DNA from: Pseudomonadota bacterium
GTDB taxonomy: Bacteria; Pseudomonadota; Alphaproteobacteria; Rhizobiales; Xanthobacteraceae
Assembly (NCBI GenBank): GCA_021779635.1
Contig: JAJYAH010000225.1
Coordinates: 1 to 6,953, forward strand
Length of the DNA: 6,953 nt
Direction: 5' to 3'
Under the pieces are notes generated by a model that worked only from the letters and a program-made list of their open reading frames with translations, made no database searches and was not told the DNA's origin. Numbering within the stretch: the stretch's first letter is position 1; each line of letters opens with the position of its first letter. The position numbers and the translations under genes were made by a program. Positions 1 through 6,328 of this stretch are shown in pieces.

Positions 1-495
1 TTTAGCGAAAACGATCTTTGGTACCGGACCGGAGATTTGCTGCAACGGGACGAGGATGGTTTCTATTACTTCGTCGACCGGCTCGGCGACGCTTTCCGGT
101 GGAAGGGAGAAAACATTTCGGCCACTGAAGTGGCCTCGGTAATAGCCGGTTGCTCTGGAGTGGTTGATGCCGTCGTGTTTGGTGTGAGATTGCCGAATTA
201 CGAAGGACGGGCCGGCATGACGGCAATAGCGGTAGAGGCGCGTTTTGATATCGCCAAATTTTGGAATGAGATTCACGAGCGCTTGCCGTCATATGCAAGG
301 CCCGTCTTTGTGCGCCGCTGTAATGTCATCGACCGGACGCCCACGTTCAAGCTTAGTTCAAGCCGGCTTAAGGCGGATGGTTATTTACAGGTTCCGGTCG
401 AGGATCTCTGGTTCGACGATTGGAAGTCGAAAACCTATATCAATTTCACCGCTGAGCTGCGCGTGATGCTTGAGCGCGGCAATTTGAAGGTCTGA
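1..495 (+). CDS. FATP-type long/very-long-chain acyl-CoA synthetase, C-terminal part (5' truncated by window edge)
   Basis: The reading frame is open from base 1 to the TGA at 493-495, giving 164 visible residues. It belongs to the adenylate-forming (ANL) superfamily, which activates a carboxylic acid with ATP to an acyl-AMP and then passes it to CoA. Numbering from the first visible codon, it shows YRTGDL (8-13), the hinge segment around D26-R27, and RWKGENIS (33-40). The stretch R27-x-GD-x-FRWKGEN-x-S-x-TEV is characteristic of the FATP/very-long-chain acyl-CoA synthetase branch. Near the end, RTPTFKL (112-118) carries the lysine (K117) expected to catalyse adenylation; the usual sequence there is TGTFK. 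The family is normally about 600 residues, so roughly three quarters lies upstream. A TTG at base 37 is codon 13 of this frame and is not a start. The next gene follows 43 bp later on the same strand, suggesting co-transcription. The substrate cannot be read from the C-terminal part. Confidence 0.9.
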   Translation, partial: FSENDLWYRTGDLLQRDEDGFYYFVDRLGDAFRWKGENISATEVASVIAGCSGVVDAVVFGVRLPNYEGRAGMTAIAVEARFDIAKFWNEIHERLPSYARPVFVRRCNVIDRTPTFKLSSSRLKADGYLQVPVEDLWFDDWKSKTYINFTAELRVMLERGNLKV

Positions 496-526
496 GTGAA
501 CTTTTGAAACGATGTTTGTAGCGTCT

Positions 527-530
527 GGAG
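527..530 (+). promoter_or_regulatory. Shine-Dalgarno site deciding the GT2 start
   Basis: GGAG, continuing as GGAGAAG, sits 8 bases before the ATG at 539. The upstream in-frame ATG at 512 has no comparable purine run in front of it. This favours 539 as the start of the GT2 gene. Confidence 0.65.
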
Positions 531-538
531 AAGATGAA

Positions 539-1405
539 ATGAAAATCTGTGTCGCTATCGCCAGCCGCAACCGGCCCGATGACATAGCGACGATGCTGGA
601 ACTTCTGAATCAGCAGACTCTGCAGCCGCACGGCATCATTCTTTCGGTCACCGGCCCGGCGGATTTGCCGGCGCGTATGCCAATGGGCGTACAGGTAGTG
701 GCCGGTACGGCGGGCCTATGCGCTCAACGCAACCGGGCGCTAGACGCGGTGCCCACGGATTGCAACGTTGTTTTGTTTTACGACGACGACTTCATTCCCA
801 GCCGGCATGCCATTGAAGGCGTGGCGTCGCTGTTTAAGGTTCACCCCGATATCGTGGGAGCTACGGGGCTGGTGCTGGAAGATGGTATTTGCAAAGGTGG
901 TATTAAACTCGCGGATGCGCTTCGGATTGTTGACGAGTACGATGCTGATATGCTGCCGGAACCTAGAATAGAGGATTCGAGTTCCACGTATGGGTGCAAT
1001 ATGGCGTTCCGCATGAGTGCCGCTGCCGCACTTCGCTTCGACGAGCGCCTGCCGCTCTATGGGTGGCAGGAGGATGTAGATTTTTCCGCCCGAATCCAGG
1101 CGTTCGGCGCAGTGGTCTCCACCAATCTGTTCGCCGGAGTTCATCGCGGGGTGACAAGCGGGCGCTCGCCGGGACGGGCGCTTGGATATTCGCAAATCAT
1201 CAATCCTAACTATCTGGTGGCAAAAGGAACGATGTCACGCACGCATGCTACGAGACTGATGGTCCGAAACCTGATCGCCAACCATCTACGGGCATTCTAT
1301 CCGGAACCGCATATTGACCGAAAGGGCCGAGCCCGTGGCAATTGGGCCGGGTTGCTTGATCTGTTCCAGGGAAAAAACCAGCCCGAAAATATTCTTCGCT
1401 ATTAG
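539..1405 (+). CDS. Family 2 glycosyltransferase (GT-A fold)
   Basis: This 288-residue protein is predicted to be a soluble inverting glycosyltransferase that transfers a sugar from a nucleotide-sugar donor, probably to a lipid-linked oligosaccharide at the cytoplasmic membrane. It opens with the GT2 nucleotide-binding strand MKICVAIASRNRPDD. A DDD metal/donor-binding motif (D82-D84, in VLFYDDDF) plays the DxD role. An ED pair at E178-D179 (GWQEDVDF) matches the position of the catalytic base. No hydrophobic segment long enough to span the membrane is seen, so it is not a processive synthase. The start at 539 is chosen for its GGAG site and because GT2 proteins normally begin right at this beta strand. 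The ATG at 512 would add nine residues (MFVASGEDE). It follows the acyl-CoA synthetase by 43 bp and ends 96 bp before the next transferase. Donor, acceptor and linkage cannot be assigned. Confidence 0.88.
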   Translation: MKICVAIASRNRPDDIATMLELLNQQTLQPHGIILSVTGPADLPARMPMGVQVVAGTAGLCAQRNRALDAVPTDCNVVLFYDDDFIPSRHAIEGVASLFKVHPDIVGATGLVLEDGICKGGIKLADALRIVDEYDADMLPEPRIEDSSSTYGCNMAFRMSAAAALRFDERLPLYGWQEDVDFSARIQAFGAVVSTNLFAGVHRGVTSGRSPGRALGYSQIINPNYLVAKGTMSRTHATRLMVRNLIANHLRAFYPEPHIDRKGRARGNWAGLLDLFQGKNQPENILRY

Positions 1406-1501
1406 ATACACGTTGCAGCGTTCAGTCAGTGGCGGAATTTGGTTTCACTCCTGCGCAATCTGATATGACGAACGCGGCGTCGTGAAAGAAGGTAGGCTAC
1501 G
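1406..1501 (+). promoter_or_regulatory. Intergenic region with possible promoter and hairpin
   Basis: This 96-bp gap separates the GT2 and GT4-like genes. A weak sigma-70-like pair can be drawn: TTGGTT at 1439-1444 and GATATG at 1462-1467 with a 17-bp spacer. The -10 match is poor. Just downstream, 1468-1483 forms an imperfect inverted repeat (ACGA-A-CG ... CG-TCGT). The 11-mer AACGCGGCGTC at 1471-1481 recurs before the GT8 gene. No terminator-like hairpin with a T run follows the GT2 gene, so read-through transcription is also possible. Confidence 0.25.
1487..1492 (+). promoter_or_regulatory. Shine-Dalgarno site of the GT4-like gene
   Basis: AGAAGG lies 9 bases before the ATG at 1502. It supports that start over the in-frame ATG at 1529, which has a shorter AGGA five bases ahead. 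Confidence 0.55.
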
Positions 1502-2659
1502 ATGTCGTTAAAAATTGAGCAGGAACGCATGGCTTCACAAGAAATTGCGGAGGTCGCGTTGAAGGTGGAGCCGTTCGATGCCTATGTCCACGTAGCCTAT
1601 GGCTATGATTCCGTGAAATGGCAGAAAAACTGGCGGGAGGGCAAGGTTCTCGGTCTGAACGAAGAGTTTCCATATGGCTACCATCGCGCCGCGGAGTATG
1701 GTGCCTCGGTCGTGTATTCCACGGATCACGCGGAAGGCAGGCTGCAGAAGCTTCTAAGATATGGGATTCGTGGCCTGCTGGGGTTTGACTTCGTCCACGC
1801 ATGGCGGAATCGCAAGGACGTTTTACGGGCCGATGTCATCTGGACGCATACCGAATCACAATCTTTGGCGATCCTGGCGCTATTGGCAATCATCACGCCG
1901 AAAACACGGCCGAGGCTGATCGGGCAGGTTGTTTGGTTGATCGACGAATGGCCCCGACTTAGTGTTTTTCGCAAGGCGCTTTATCGGTGGCTGCTGAAGG
2001 ATGCCGACATACTAACTTTCCATTCGCCACTTAACGTTGATGCCGCCAAGGCGCTGTTTCCCGGCACGCGTATCGAATTCGTGAAGTTTGGTATCAATAC
2101 CGATTATCCAACATTGCCGCGGCCGGACTCGCCGGGCGAGAAAATCCGCGTATTGTCCGTGGGAAATGATCGTCACCGAGACTGGGCAACCCTGATTAAC
2201 GCTGCTAAAGGGGCAGACGACATCGAATTTCGCTTGCTGACGACCACGTACAAATTACGTGGCGAGCATGATAACGTGGCCGTCATCCGCGTTAATTCCA
2301 ACGAGGAGCTTTTTGCACAATTCGAATGGGCGGACATGCTCGTCCTGCCGCTCAAGCCCAATTTGCACGCATCGGGCATAACCGTGATCGAGGAGGCAAC
2401 GATCCTCGGCGTGCCCGTTATCGCGACCAATGCTGGCGGACTGGATGCCTATTTCCGTGAAGGCGAGGTCCATTACATCGGTCCGTCAGATCAGGTTGCG
2501 ATGCGCAATGCGATACGTCGCCTTGCAGCGAACCCGCTGCTTTGCCGGTCGCTGGTCGCCAATGCGAAGCGCCGCATGAAGGATGCTGCGATCAGCTCGC
2601 GGGATTATGCGAAGCACCATGTCGAATTGTCAATGGAACTGCTTAGCGCCGTGAACTGA
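1502..2659 (+). CDS. GT-B glycosyltransferase, GT4-like, with altered EX7E motif
   Basis: This 385-residue protein has the two-domain layout of a GT-B glycosyltransferase. The N-terminal acceptor half contains a GYDSVKW...FPYGYHRAAEYG block (about residues 34-66). The C-terminal nucleotide-sugar half begins near IRVLSVGNDRHRDW (residues 218-231) and ends with a helix-rich tail. The donor-binding segment reads HASGITVIEEATILGVPVIA (from residue 289), and VPVIATNAGGLDAYF matches the GT4 consensus well. E298 aligns with the second glutamate of the EX7E motif. The position eight residues earlier is A290, not glutamate, so the motif is only half present. This may mark a distinct subfamily; it is unlikely to be a decayed gene because the frame is intact and the rest is conserved. 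No transmembrane segment is evident. It converges on the flippase gene with 19 bp between stop codons. The donor sugar is unknown. Confidence 0.82.
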   Translation: MSLKIEQERMASQEIAEVALKVEPFDAYVHVAYGYDSVKWQKNWREGKVLGLNEEFPYGYHRAAEYGASVVYSTDHAEGRLQKLLRYGIRGLLGFDFVHAWRNRKDVLRADVIWTHTESQSLAILALLAIITPKTRPRLIGQVVWLIDEWPRLSVFRKALYRWLLKDADILTFHSPLNVDAAKALFPGTRIEFVKFGINTDYPTLPRPDSPGEKIRVLSVGNDRHRDWATLINAAKGADDIEFRLLTTTYKLRGEHDNVAVIRVNSNEELFAQFEWADMLVLPLKPNLHASGITVIEEATILGVPVIATNAGGLDAYFREGEVHYIGPSDQVAMRNAIRRLAANPLLCRSLVANAKRRMKDAAISSRDYAKHHVELSMELLSAVN

Positions 2660-2692
2660 CGCCTGACTGCCAGGATTGTCAGTCTGCAGGCG
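2660..2692. terminator. Candidate stem-loop between convergent genes
   Basis: CGCCT-GACTG (2660-2669) pairs with CAGTC (2680-2684) and AGGCG (2688-2692), giving ten base pairs with a 3-base bulge (TGC) and a 10-base loop. It starts immediately after the TGA of the + gene and overlaps the last codons of the - gene. No T run follows on either strand, so an intrinsic terminator is possible but not well supported. Confidence 0.3.
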
Positions 2693-4169
2693 AGGGCCTG
2701 CCTGGCCTTACCATGTCTCTCAGTCCAGAGAGATCAGAGACCAAATGCTTTCGGTCAAGCAGGACGATCGCCGCGCCAAAGGCGATAGCGCCCATGGCCA
2801 ATGAAAAAACAAGTCCGGCAATATGATCGCCGCAATATCGTTGCCCTGTCCATGCGACCCCGCCTGCGAAGAAGCTCGCCGCCAGGGGACCCACCAGCGC
2901 TCGCAGAACGGGCAAGGGTTCGCATCCGGTAATTGCGGCCGGACCAAAGATCATCACAAGAGCGTAAACGGCGTTGACGCTGGCCACGCCATAGGCAACG
3001 CTGGTCAACCCGAACCAGAGTCCCAGGCAAACGGCAGCCACTTTGGCGATGCTCAAGCCGATCATCGTGTAAAGCTGAAAGCCGTAGCGATTGCACGCCA
3101 GCAGCACGGCACCGTTCTGCGTTCCGAGAACGCTAAGAACATAGGCGGGCAACAATATCTGTAACAGAAGCGTTGCGCCTGCCCATTTTTCCCCCAGAAA
3201 AAACGGAATAAGTTCAGGTGCCGTCACCAGGAAAAGCGCGGTTATGGGAAACAGGATCATCCCGAGCAGGCGGGAAAACTGCCGGTGCAGCGCAATGATG
3301 TCGCTTTTCTCTTCGCGCAGGGCGCGAATGTAAAGGCTAAGCCATAATGGGTTGGAGATGGCTTCACTGACAAATCTCGGAATCTGATTGGAAAAAGAAT
3401 AGATCCCGACGGAAGCGGTGCCAAGGGCTTGCCCAAGGCAGACATTCTCGAGCATCCGCCCAGCGAAATCAGAAATCCGAACGCCGACGACAAGGCCGCC
3501 GGTCGTGAAATGCGACATCAGGACGGCGGGACGAAATTCGAAGCGAGGCAATTGGAAGGCGGCACGGTTAACCATCAGCGCGCGGATCAAATAGATGGTG
3601 ACATACTGCCCGATTAGGCTCCACACCCCAGCGCCCTGAAACGCCAGGAATATCCCGAAGCAGGCGCCAAATACGTTGCCCATCAGGTCGGCACTCGCAC
3701 CGACCGCGATACGGCCCTGCCGATCCAACCGAGCTAGCGACGGAATAGTGATCGTTGTTAACACGATGGTAATGGATAAAACGGCCATCATTCCCGGTAG
3801 TCGAGGCTGATGCAGCGCGATGCCAAGTGCGAATCCGGCCCCTGTCAGGCCGGCGGCGAGCAGAATGCCGATGCCAAGCAGGGCCCAGAAGGCGGTTGAC
3901 CAGATCGGGGATGATTCCGGCTCCTTGACGAGCGAAACGCCCAACCCGGCGTCGGAAAGCGTGCTGACGAAGGCGACAATGGGCATCGCGATGGCATACA
4001 GGCCGAATTCGGCTGGCCCCAGCAGCCGCGCCATCAGCGGCAGCGCGAGCATCTGCAGCAGCATCTTCGCAATGCTCACCATGCCGAGGACACTTGCACC
4101 GAAGGCTATCTTACGGCTGCTCGGTTTGGGTGAATGATCTTCGGGTCGTCTTTCCGCCATCATCTTCAC
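2679..4169 (-). CDS. Wzx/PST-type polysaccharide flippase (MOP superfamily)
   Basis: This 496-residue integral membrane protein is predicted to translocate the polyprenyl-diphosphate-linked repeat unit across the inner membrane. About 14 hydrophobic helices can be counted along its length, as expected for Wzx/PST transporters. The N-terminal signature LMARLLGPAEFGLYAIA (about residues 45-61) is typical of this family (GumJ- and AceE-like proteins). Length is normal for the family. The start is uncertain: GTG at 4169 opens the frame, with in-frame ATGs at 4163 and 4160. None has a good Shine-Dalgarno site; a purine run AAGGAAG lies about 18 bases or more upstream. The choice changes only two or three residues. 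It is alone on the minus strand, converging on the GT4-like gene and diverging from the GT8 gene, so it must have its own promoter. Substrate specificity cannot be predicted. Confidence 0.9.
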   Translation of the reverse strand: MKMMAERRPEDHSPKPSSRKIAFGASVLGMVSIAKMLLQMLALPLMARLLGPAEFGLYAIAMPIVAFVSTLSDAGLGVSLVKEPESSPIWSTAFWALLGIGILLAAGLTGAGFALGIALHQPRLPGMMAVLSITIVLTTITIPSLARLDRQGRIAVGASADLMGNVFGACFGIFLAFQGAGVWSLIGQYVTIYLIRALMVNRAAFQLPRFEFRPAVLMSHFTTGGLVVGVRISDFAGRMLENVCLGQALGTASVGIYSFSNQIPRFVSEAISNPLWLSLYIRALREEKSDIIALHRQFSRLLGMILFPITALFLVTAPELIPFFLGEKWAGATLLLQILLPAYVLSVLGTQNGAVLLACNRYGFQLYTMIGLSIAKVAAVCLGLWFGLTSVAYGVASVNAVYALVMIFGPAAITGCEPLPVLRALVGPLAASFFAGGVAWTGQRYCGDHIAGLVFSLAMGAIAFGAAIVLLDRKHLVSDLSGLRDMVRPGRPSPAD

Positions 4170-4337
4170 ACCGTCATCGCCTAAACTTCCTTATTCGAGC
4201 GCGCCGGGCGGGCAACCGATCCCGAAGGCGTCAGATACACCCCTGCTGATGCGGCAAAAAGCTAGTCTAAAGTATAACGCGGCGTCATGAAGTATAGTCT
4301 TGATCCCTACACAATAATTTGTAGAAAATTACTGTCT
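4170..4337. promoter_or_regulatory. Divergent control region between flippase and GT8 genes
   Basis: This stretch must carry the promoters for the - strand flippase and the + strand GT8 gene. Its right half is distinctly AT-rich compared with the genes. Visible elements are a direct repeat AAGTATA at 4270-4276 and 4290-4296 (20 bp apart), TAGTCT at 4263-4268 and 4295-4300, and -10-like hexamers TATAAC (4273-4278) and TATAGT (4293-4298) on the + strand. The same repeats read as TATACT on the - strand. No convincing -35 box at the right spacing was found for any of them. An interrupted palindrome lies at 4307-4324. The exact promoters are therefore not resolved. Confidence 0.4.
4307..4324. repeat. 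Interrupted palindrome (possible operator)
   Basis: CTACA (4307-4311) is matched by TGTAG (4320-4324). Inside, AAT (4313-4315) pairs with ATT (4317-4319), leaving C4312 unpaired and A4316 central. The near-perfect, AT-rich symmetry 13 bases before the preferred GT8 start resembles a repressor-type site. No known regulator box was recognised, and chance is possible. Confidence 0.3.
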
Positions 4338-5321
4338 ATGAACCTGAAAAGTGAGGTGCGGCCGCGCCAAGCCATCTTTTTCGTGACCGATCTCGGCTTC
4401 GCACTGCCAACGCTTGCATGCGCGCTTGAGGTCCGCAAAAAAGTTCCACGGAACCGCGCCGATATCCGTATCGTGACGACCGATCTGCCGGTCAGGACAT
4501 TCGGACGCATCGCTGAATTCGCCGCGCCACACGGAATTGAGTTAAACAATCTACCCTGGCCCAGCTTTACCGAATTCGATCATGGCGCCTTCCACAAGAC
4601 TCATGTTCCGATGTCCTCGCTTGCCCGTTTCTTCATGCTCGATGCGGTACCGGATATCTATGATCGGATTCTCTATCTCGATGGCGATACCTGGCCCCTT
4701 GGCGATCCGCTGAAGCTACTTGAGGCAAGTCTTCCCGAAGGCTGCCTGGGGTCGGCGGAGGACCGTAACTATTTCCGCCGGCACGAGGTTGGCCCGGTCG
4801 GACGGAAAACCCGCGCCTATTTCTCCGGTCTGGGGATCAATGGCGATAGGGGATATTTCAGCGCCGGTGTGCTACTCGCCGACACCAGGACATGGCGAAA
4901 AATCAGCGCCGACGCCTTTGCATATTTTGTCGATAATACCGCGCGCTGTCACTATCATGATCAAAGCGCCTTGAACGCGGTGGCCGGTGAGTGCTGGGTG
5001 CGGTTGGCGCCGCAATGGAATTTCATGCATTCATATGCCGAATGGCGGCTGAAACACGGAACCTCCCCCCAGATTCTGCATTTTGCGGGTGGCGACAAAC
5101 CGTGGACCGTTCCTTACCATCCGTATTATCAAACTTATCAGACAGCATTTGCGCCGTTGCGGGAGCTTGGGTTGCCAATTCAGCAATATTCACAACAGCG
5201 GATCGCCGCGTTGGCCAGGCGCGCTCGCCTGCGCAAGCTGCGTGACGCGTTGTTCATTCATCGCAGGCTCTATTACCAATATACCTATGACTATCTGGTC
5301 AAAACCTCCGCAATCCAGTAG
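4338..5321 (+). CDS. Family 8 glycosyltransferase
   Basis: The 327-residue product is a GT8 (GT-A, retaining) glycosyltransferase, the family of LgtC-type galactosyl- and glucosyltransferases. Family motifs appear in order: N-terminal strand IFFVTDLGFALPT, the metal-binding DxD in YLDGDTWPL (D115-G116-D117), YFSAGVLLADTRTW, HDQSALNAV (from H207), and the C-terminal HFAGGDKPW (H248-W256), whose His and Lys contact metal and diphosphate in characterised members. ATG 4338 is preferred to ATG 4287: the 17 extra codons include ATA, AGA, TTA and TGT, unlike the rest of the gene. They also overlap the repeat-rich AT-rich leader and would push the first strand unusually far in. Neither start has a good Shine-Dalgarno site. 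It directly precedes the GH16 gene and probably shares a transcript with it. Galactose or glucose transfer is likely for the family, but the actual donor is unknown. Confidence 0.88.
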   Translation: MNLKSEVRPRQAIFFVTDLGFALPTLACALEVRKKVPRNRADIRIVTTDLPVRTFGRIAEFAAPHGIELNNLPWPSFTEFDHGAFHKTHVPMSSLARFFMLDAVPDIYDRILYLDGDTWPLGDPLKLLEASLPEGCLGSAEDRNYFRRHEVGPVGRKTRAYFSGLGINGDRGYFSAGVLLADTRTWRKISADAFAYFVDNTARCHYHDQSALNAVAGECWVRLAPQWNFMHSYAEWRLKHGTSPQILHFAGGDKPWTVPYHPYYQTYQTAFAPLRELGLPIQQYSQQRIAALARRARLRKLRDALFIHRRLYYQYTYDYLVKTSAIQ

Positions 5322-5410
5322 ATGGTTCGGCTGGGTACGGCCATGATGGACGTTTGGTATCAGCGGGCCATACACGTTTCGGGCTTAGCGGGAGCTGAGG
5401 TCCGGATTAC

Positions 5411-5416
5411 GGAGGA
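5411..5416 (+). promoter_or_regulatory. Strong Shine-Dalgarno site deciding the GH16 start
   Basis: GGAGGA lies 7 bases before the ATG at 5424. This is the best ribosome-binding site in the window. The upstream in-frame ATG at 5322, directly after the GT8 stop, has none. It supports the start that places the signal peptide at the N-terminus. Confidence 0.8.
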
Positions 5417-5423
5417 TCGGTCG

Positions 5424-6260
5424 ATGTTAGGAGTTCGGCGATCGGCTACACAAAAGGGTTGGTTTAGCTTGCGGCGAAGATGCCTGATTGCCGCGATGCT
5501 GCTATTGGTACCCGCCCCCAGTTCTAAGGCGGAGCTGCAGACGATCGACCTCTCCGGCTACACGCCGAGCTTTGACGAGGATTTTTCGACCCTGGATATT
5601 TCCGCCTATGGTCCCGGCACAAGATGGATCGCCCATACGCCATGGAATGGCGATTTCGGTGAAGCCGTGTTCGACAATCCCGGACCGAAGAGCGCGTTTT
5701 CGCTTACGCCGAATGGCTTGAACATTACCGCGTACAAGGATGCGGATGGGAAATGGCATTCCGGACTGCTCTGCTCGAAATCTGCTCATGGTGTGGGACC
5801 GCGCGGCTTTGCCCAGCAATACGGATATTTTGAGATGCGCGCGAAGTTGCCTTCCGGCCATGGCGTTTGGCCGGCATTCTGGCTGGTTGGCACAAACGAT
5901 ACCGGTCCCGCGCCGGAGCTCGATGTCATGGAAGCCTATGGTGCGTTTCCGGAAAATTTTCGTTCGACCGAGCACATCTGGATCAACAACGTCGATCATC
6001 TCCATCTCGGCCATCCGGTGACAGTTCTGAAGGGAATTCTCTCGCGGCAATTCAACACCTATGGCATTCTCATCGAACCCCAAACGACCACCTTTTACTT
6101 CAACCGCGTCGCCTATTGGACGACGCCAACATTACCGGCATTCCGTCAACCGATGGCGGTACTCGTTGATTTGGCGCTGGGCGGCGGCTGGCCGATCGAC
6201 GGTCTGCAGTCTCCGCAGGTCATGCAGATCCAATATATCAAGGTCTACCGGAAGAATTAG
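5424..6260 (+). CDS. Secreted family 16 glycoside hydrolase (beta-glucanase type)
   Basis: This 278-residue protein is predicted to be an exported retaining endo-beta-glycanase. Its N-terminus is a Sec signal peptide: basic RRR (17-19), hydrophobic core CLIAAMLLLVPAP (20-32), and a likely cleavage site SKA|E after A36. The single GH16 domain follows, with the FDEDF entry strand and the catalytic motif ELDVME (E165 nucleophile, D167, E170 acid/base), which fits the family pattern ExDxxE. The domain fills the rest of the protein, ending in IQYIKVYRKN, the usual last strand. ATG 5424 is chosen for its GGAGGA site and because the alternative ATG 5322 would bury the signal peptide behind 34 residues. 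It lies 102 bp downstream of the GT8 gene. By analogy with ExoK/ExsH of Sinorhizobium it may cut or size the exopolysaccharide made by this locus. The substrate (beta-1,3 or beta-1,4 linkages) is not determined. Confidence 0.92.
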   Translation: MLGVRRSATQKGWFSLRRRCLIAAMLLLVPAPSSKAELQTIDLSGYTPSFDEDFSTLDISAYGPGTRWIAHTPWNGDFGEAVFDNPGPKSAFSLTPNGLNITAYKDADGKWHSGLLCSKSAHGVGPRGFAQQYGYFEMRAKLPSGHGVWPAFWLVGTNDTGPAPELDVMEAYGAFPENFRSTEHIWINNVDHLHLGHPVTVLKGILSRQFNTYGILIEPQTTTFYFNRVAYWTTPTLPAFRQPMAVLVDLALGGGWPIDGLQSPQVMQIQYIKVYRKN

Positions 6261-6280
6261 CTCTCGCTCCAGCTTACTGG

Positions 6281-6304
6281 CCAGAGACCGGTTCACAACT
6301 CTGG
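6281..6304. terminator. Candidate hairpin between convergent GH16 and GT4 genes
   Basis: CCAGAG (6281-6286) pairs perfectly with CTCTGG (6299-6304) around a 12-base loop. TTT follows at once on the + strand, in the 68-bp gap between two convergent stop codons. The stem is short and the T run only three bases, so this is a weak terminator candidate for the GH16 transcript. Confidence 0.35.
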
Positions 6305-6328
6305 TTTAGCGGCCGCACCCGTATCGGG

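Noticed and set aside
512..538. Earlier ATG start for the GT2 gene
   Set aside because: No good Shine-Dalgarno site precedes it, while GGAG sits 8 bases before the ATG at 539, where the GT2 fold begins.
740..1195. 151-codon open frame on the - strand
   Set aside because: It lies wholly antisense to the GT2 gene, whose motifs are clear. The translation shows no recognisable domain and is a shadow of GC-rich coding sequence.
1411..1420. Near-palindrome CGTTGCAGCG just after the GT2 stop
   Set aside because: It is only ten bases with no loop and no T run, so it cannot act as an intrinsic terminator and is easily explained by chance.
3565..3575. GGTTAACCAT, resembling half of a CtrA-type TTAA site
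   Set aside because: It is a single half-site inside the flippase coding sequence, without the second TTAA at the required spacing.
2823..4137. Open frames of 62-113 codons on the + strand (2823-3164, 3429-3617, 3820-4137)
   Set aside because: All are opposite the flippase gene, lack ribosome-binding sites, and have composition typical of antisense to a membrane protein.
5502..6083. 193-codon open frame on the - strand
   Set aside because: It is antisense to the GH16 gene, which has a complete active site and signal peptide. No family features were seen in the antisense product.
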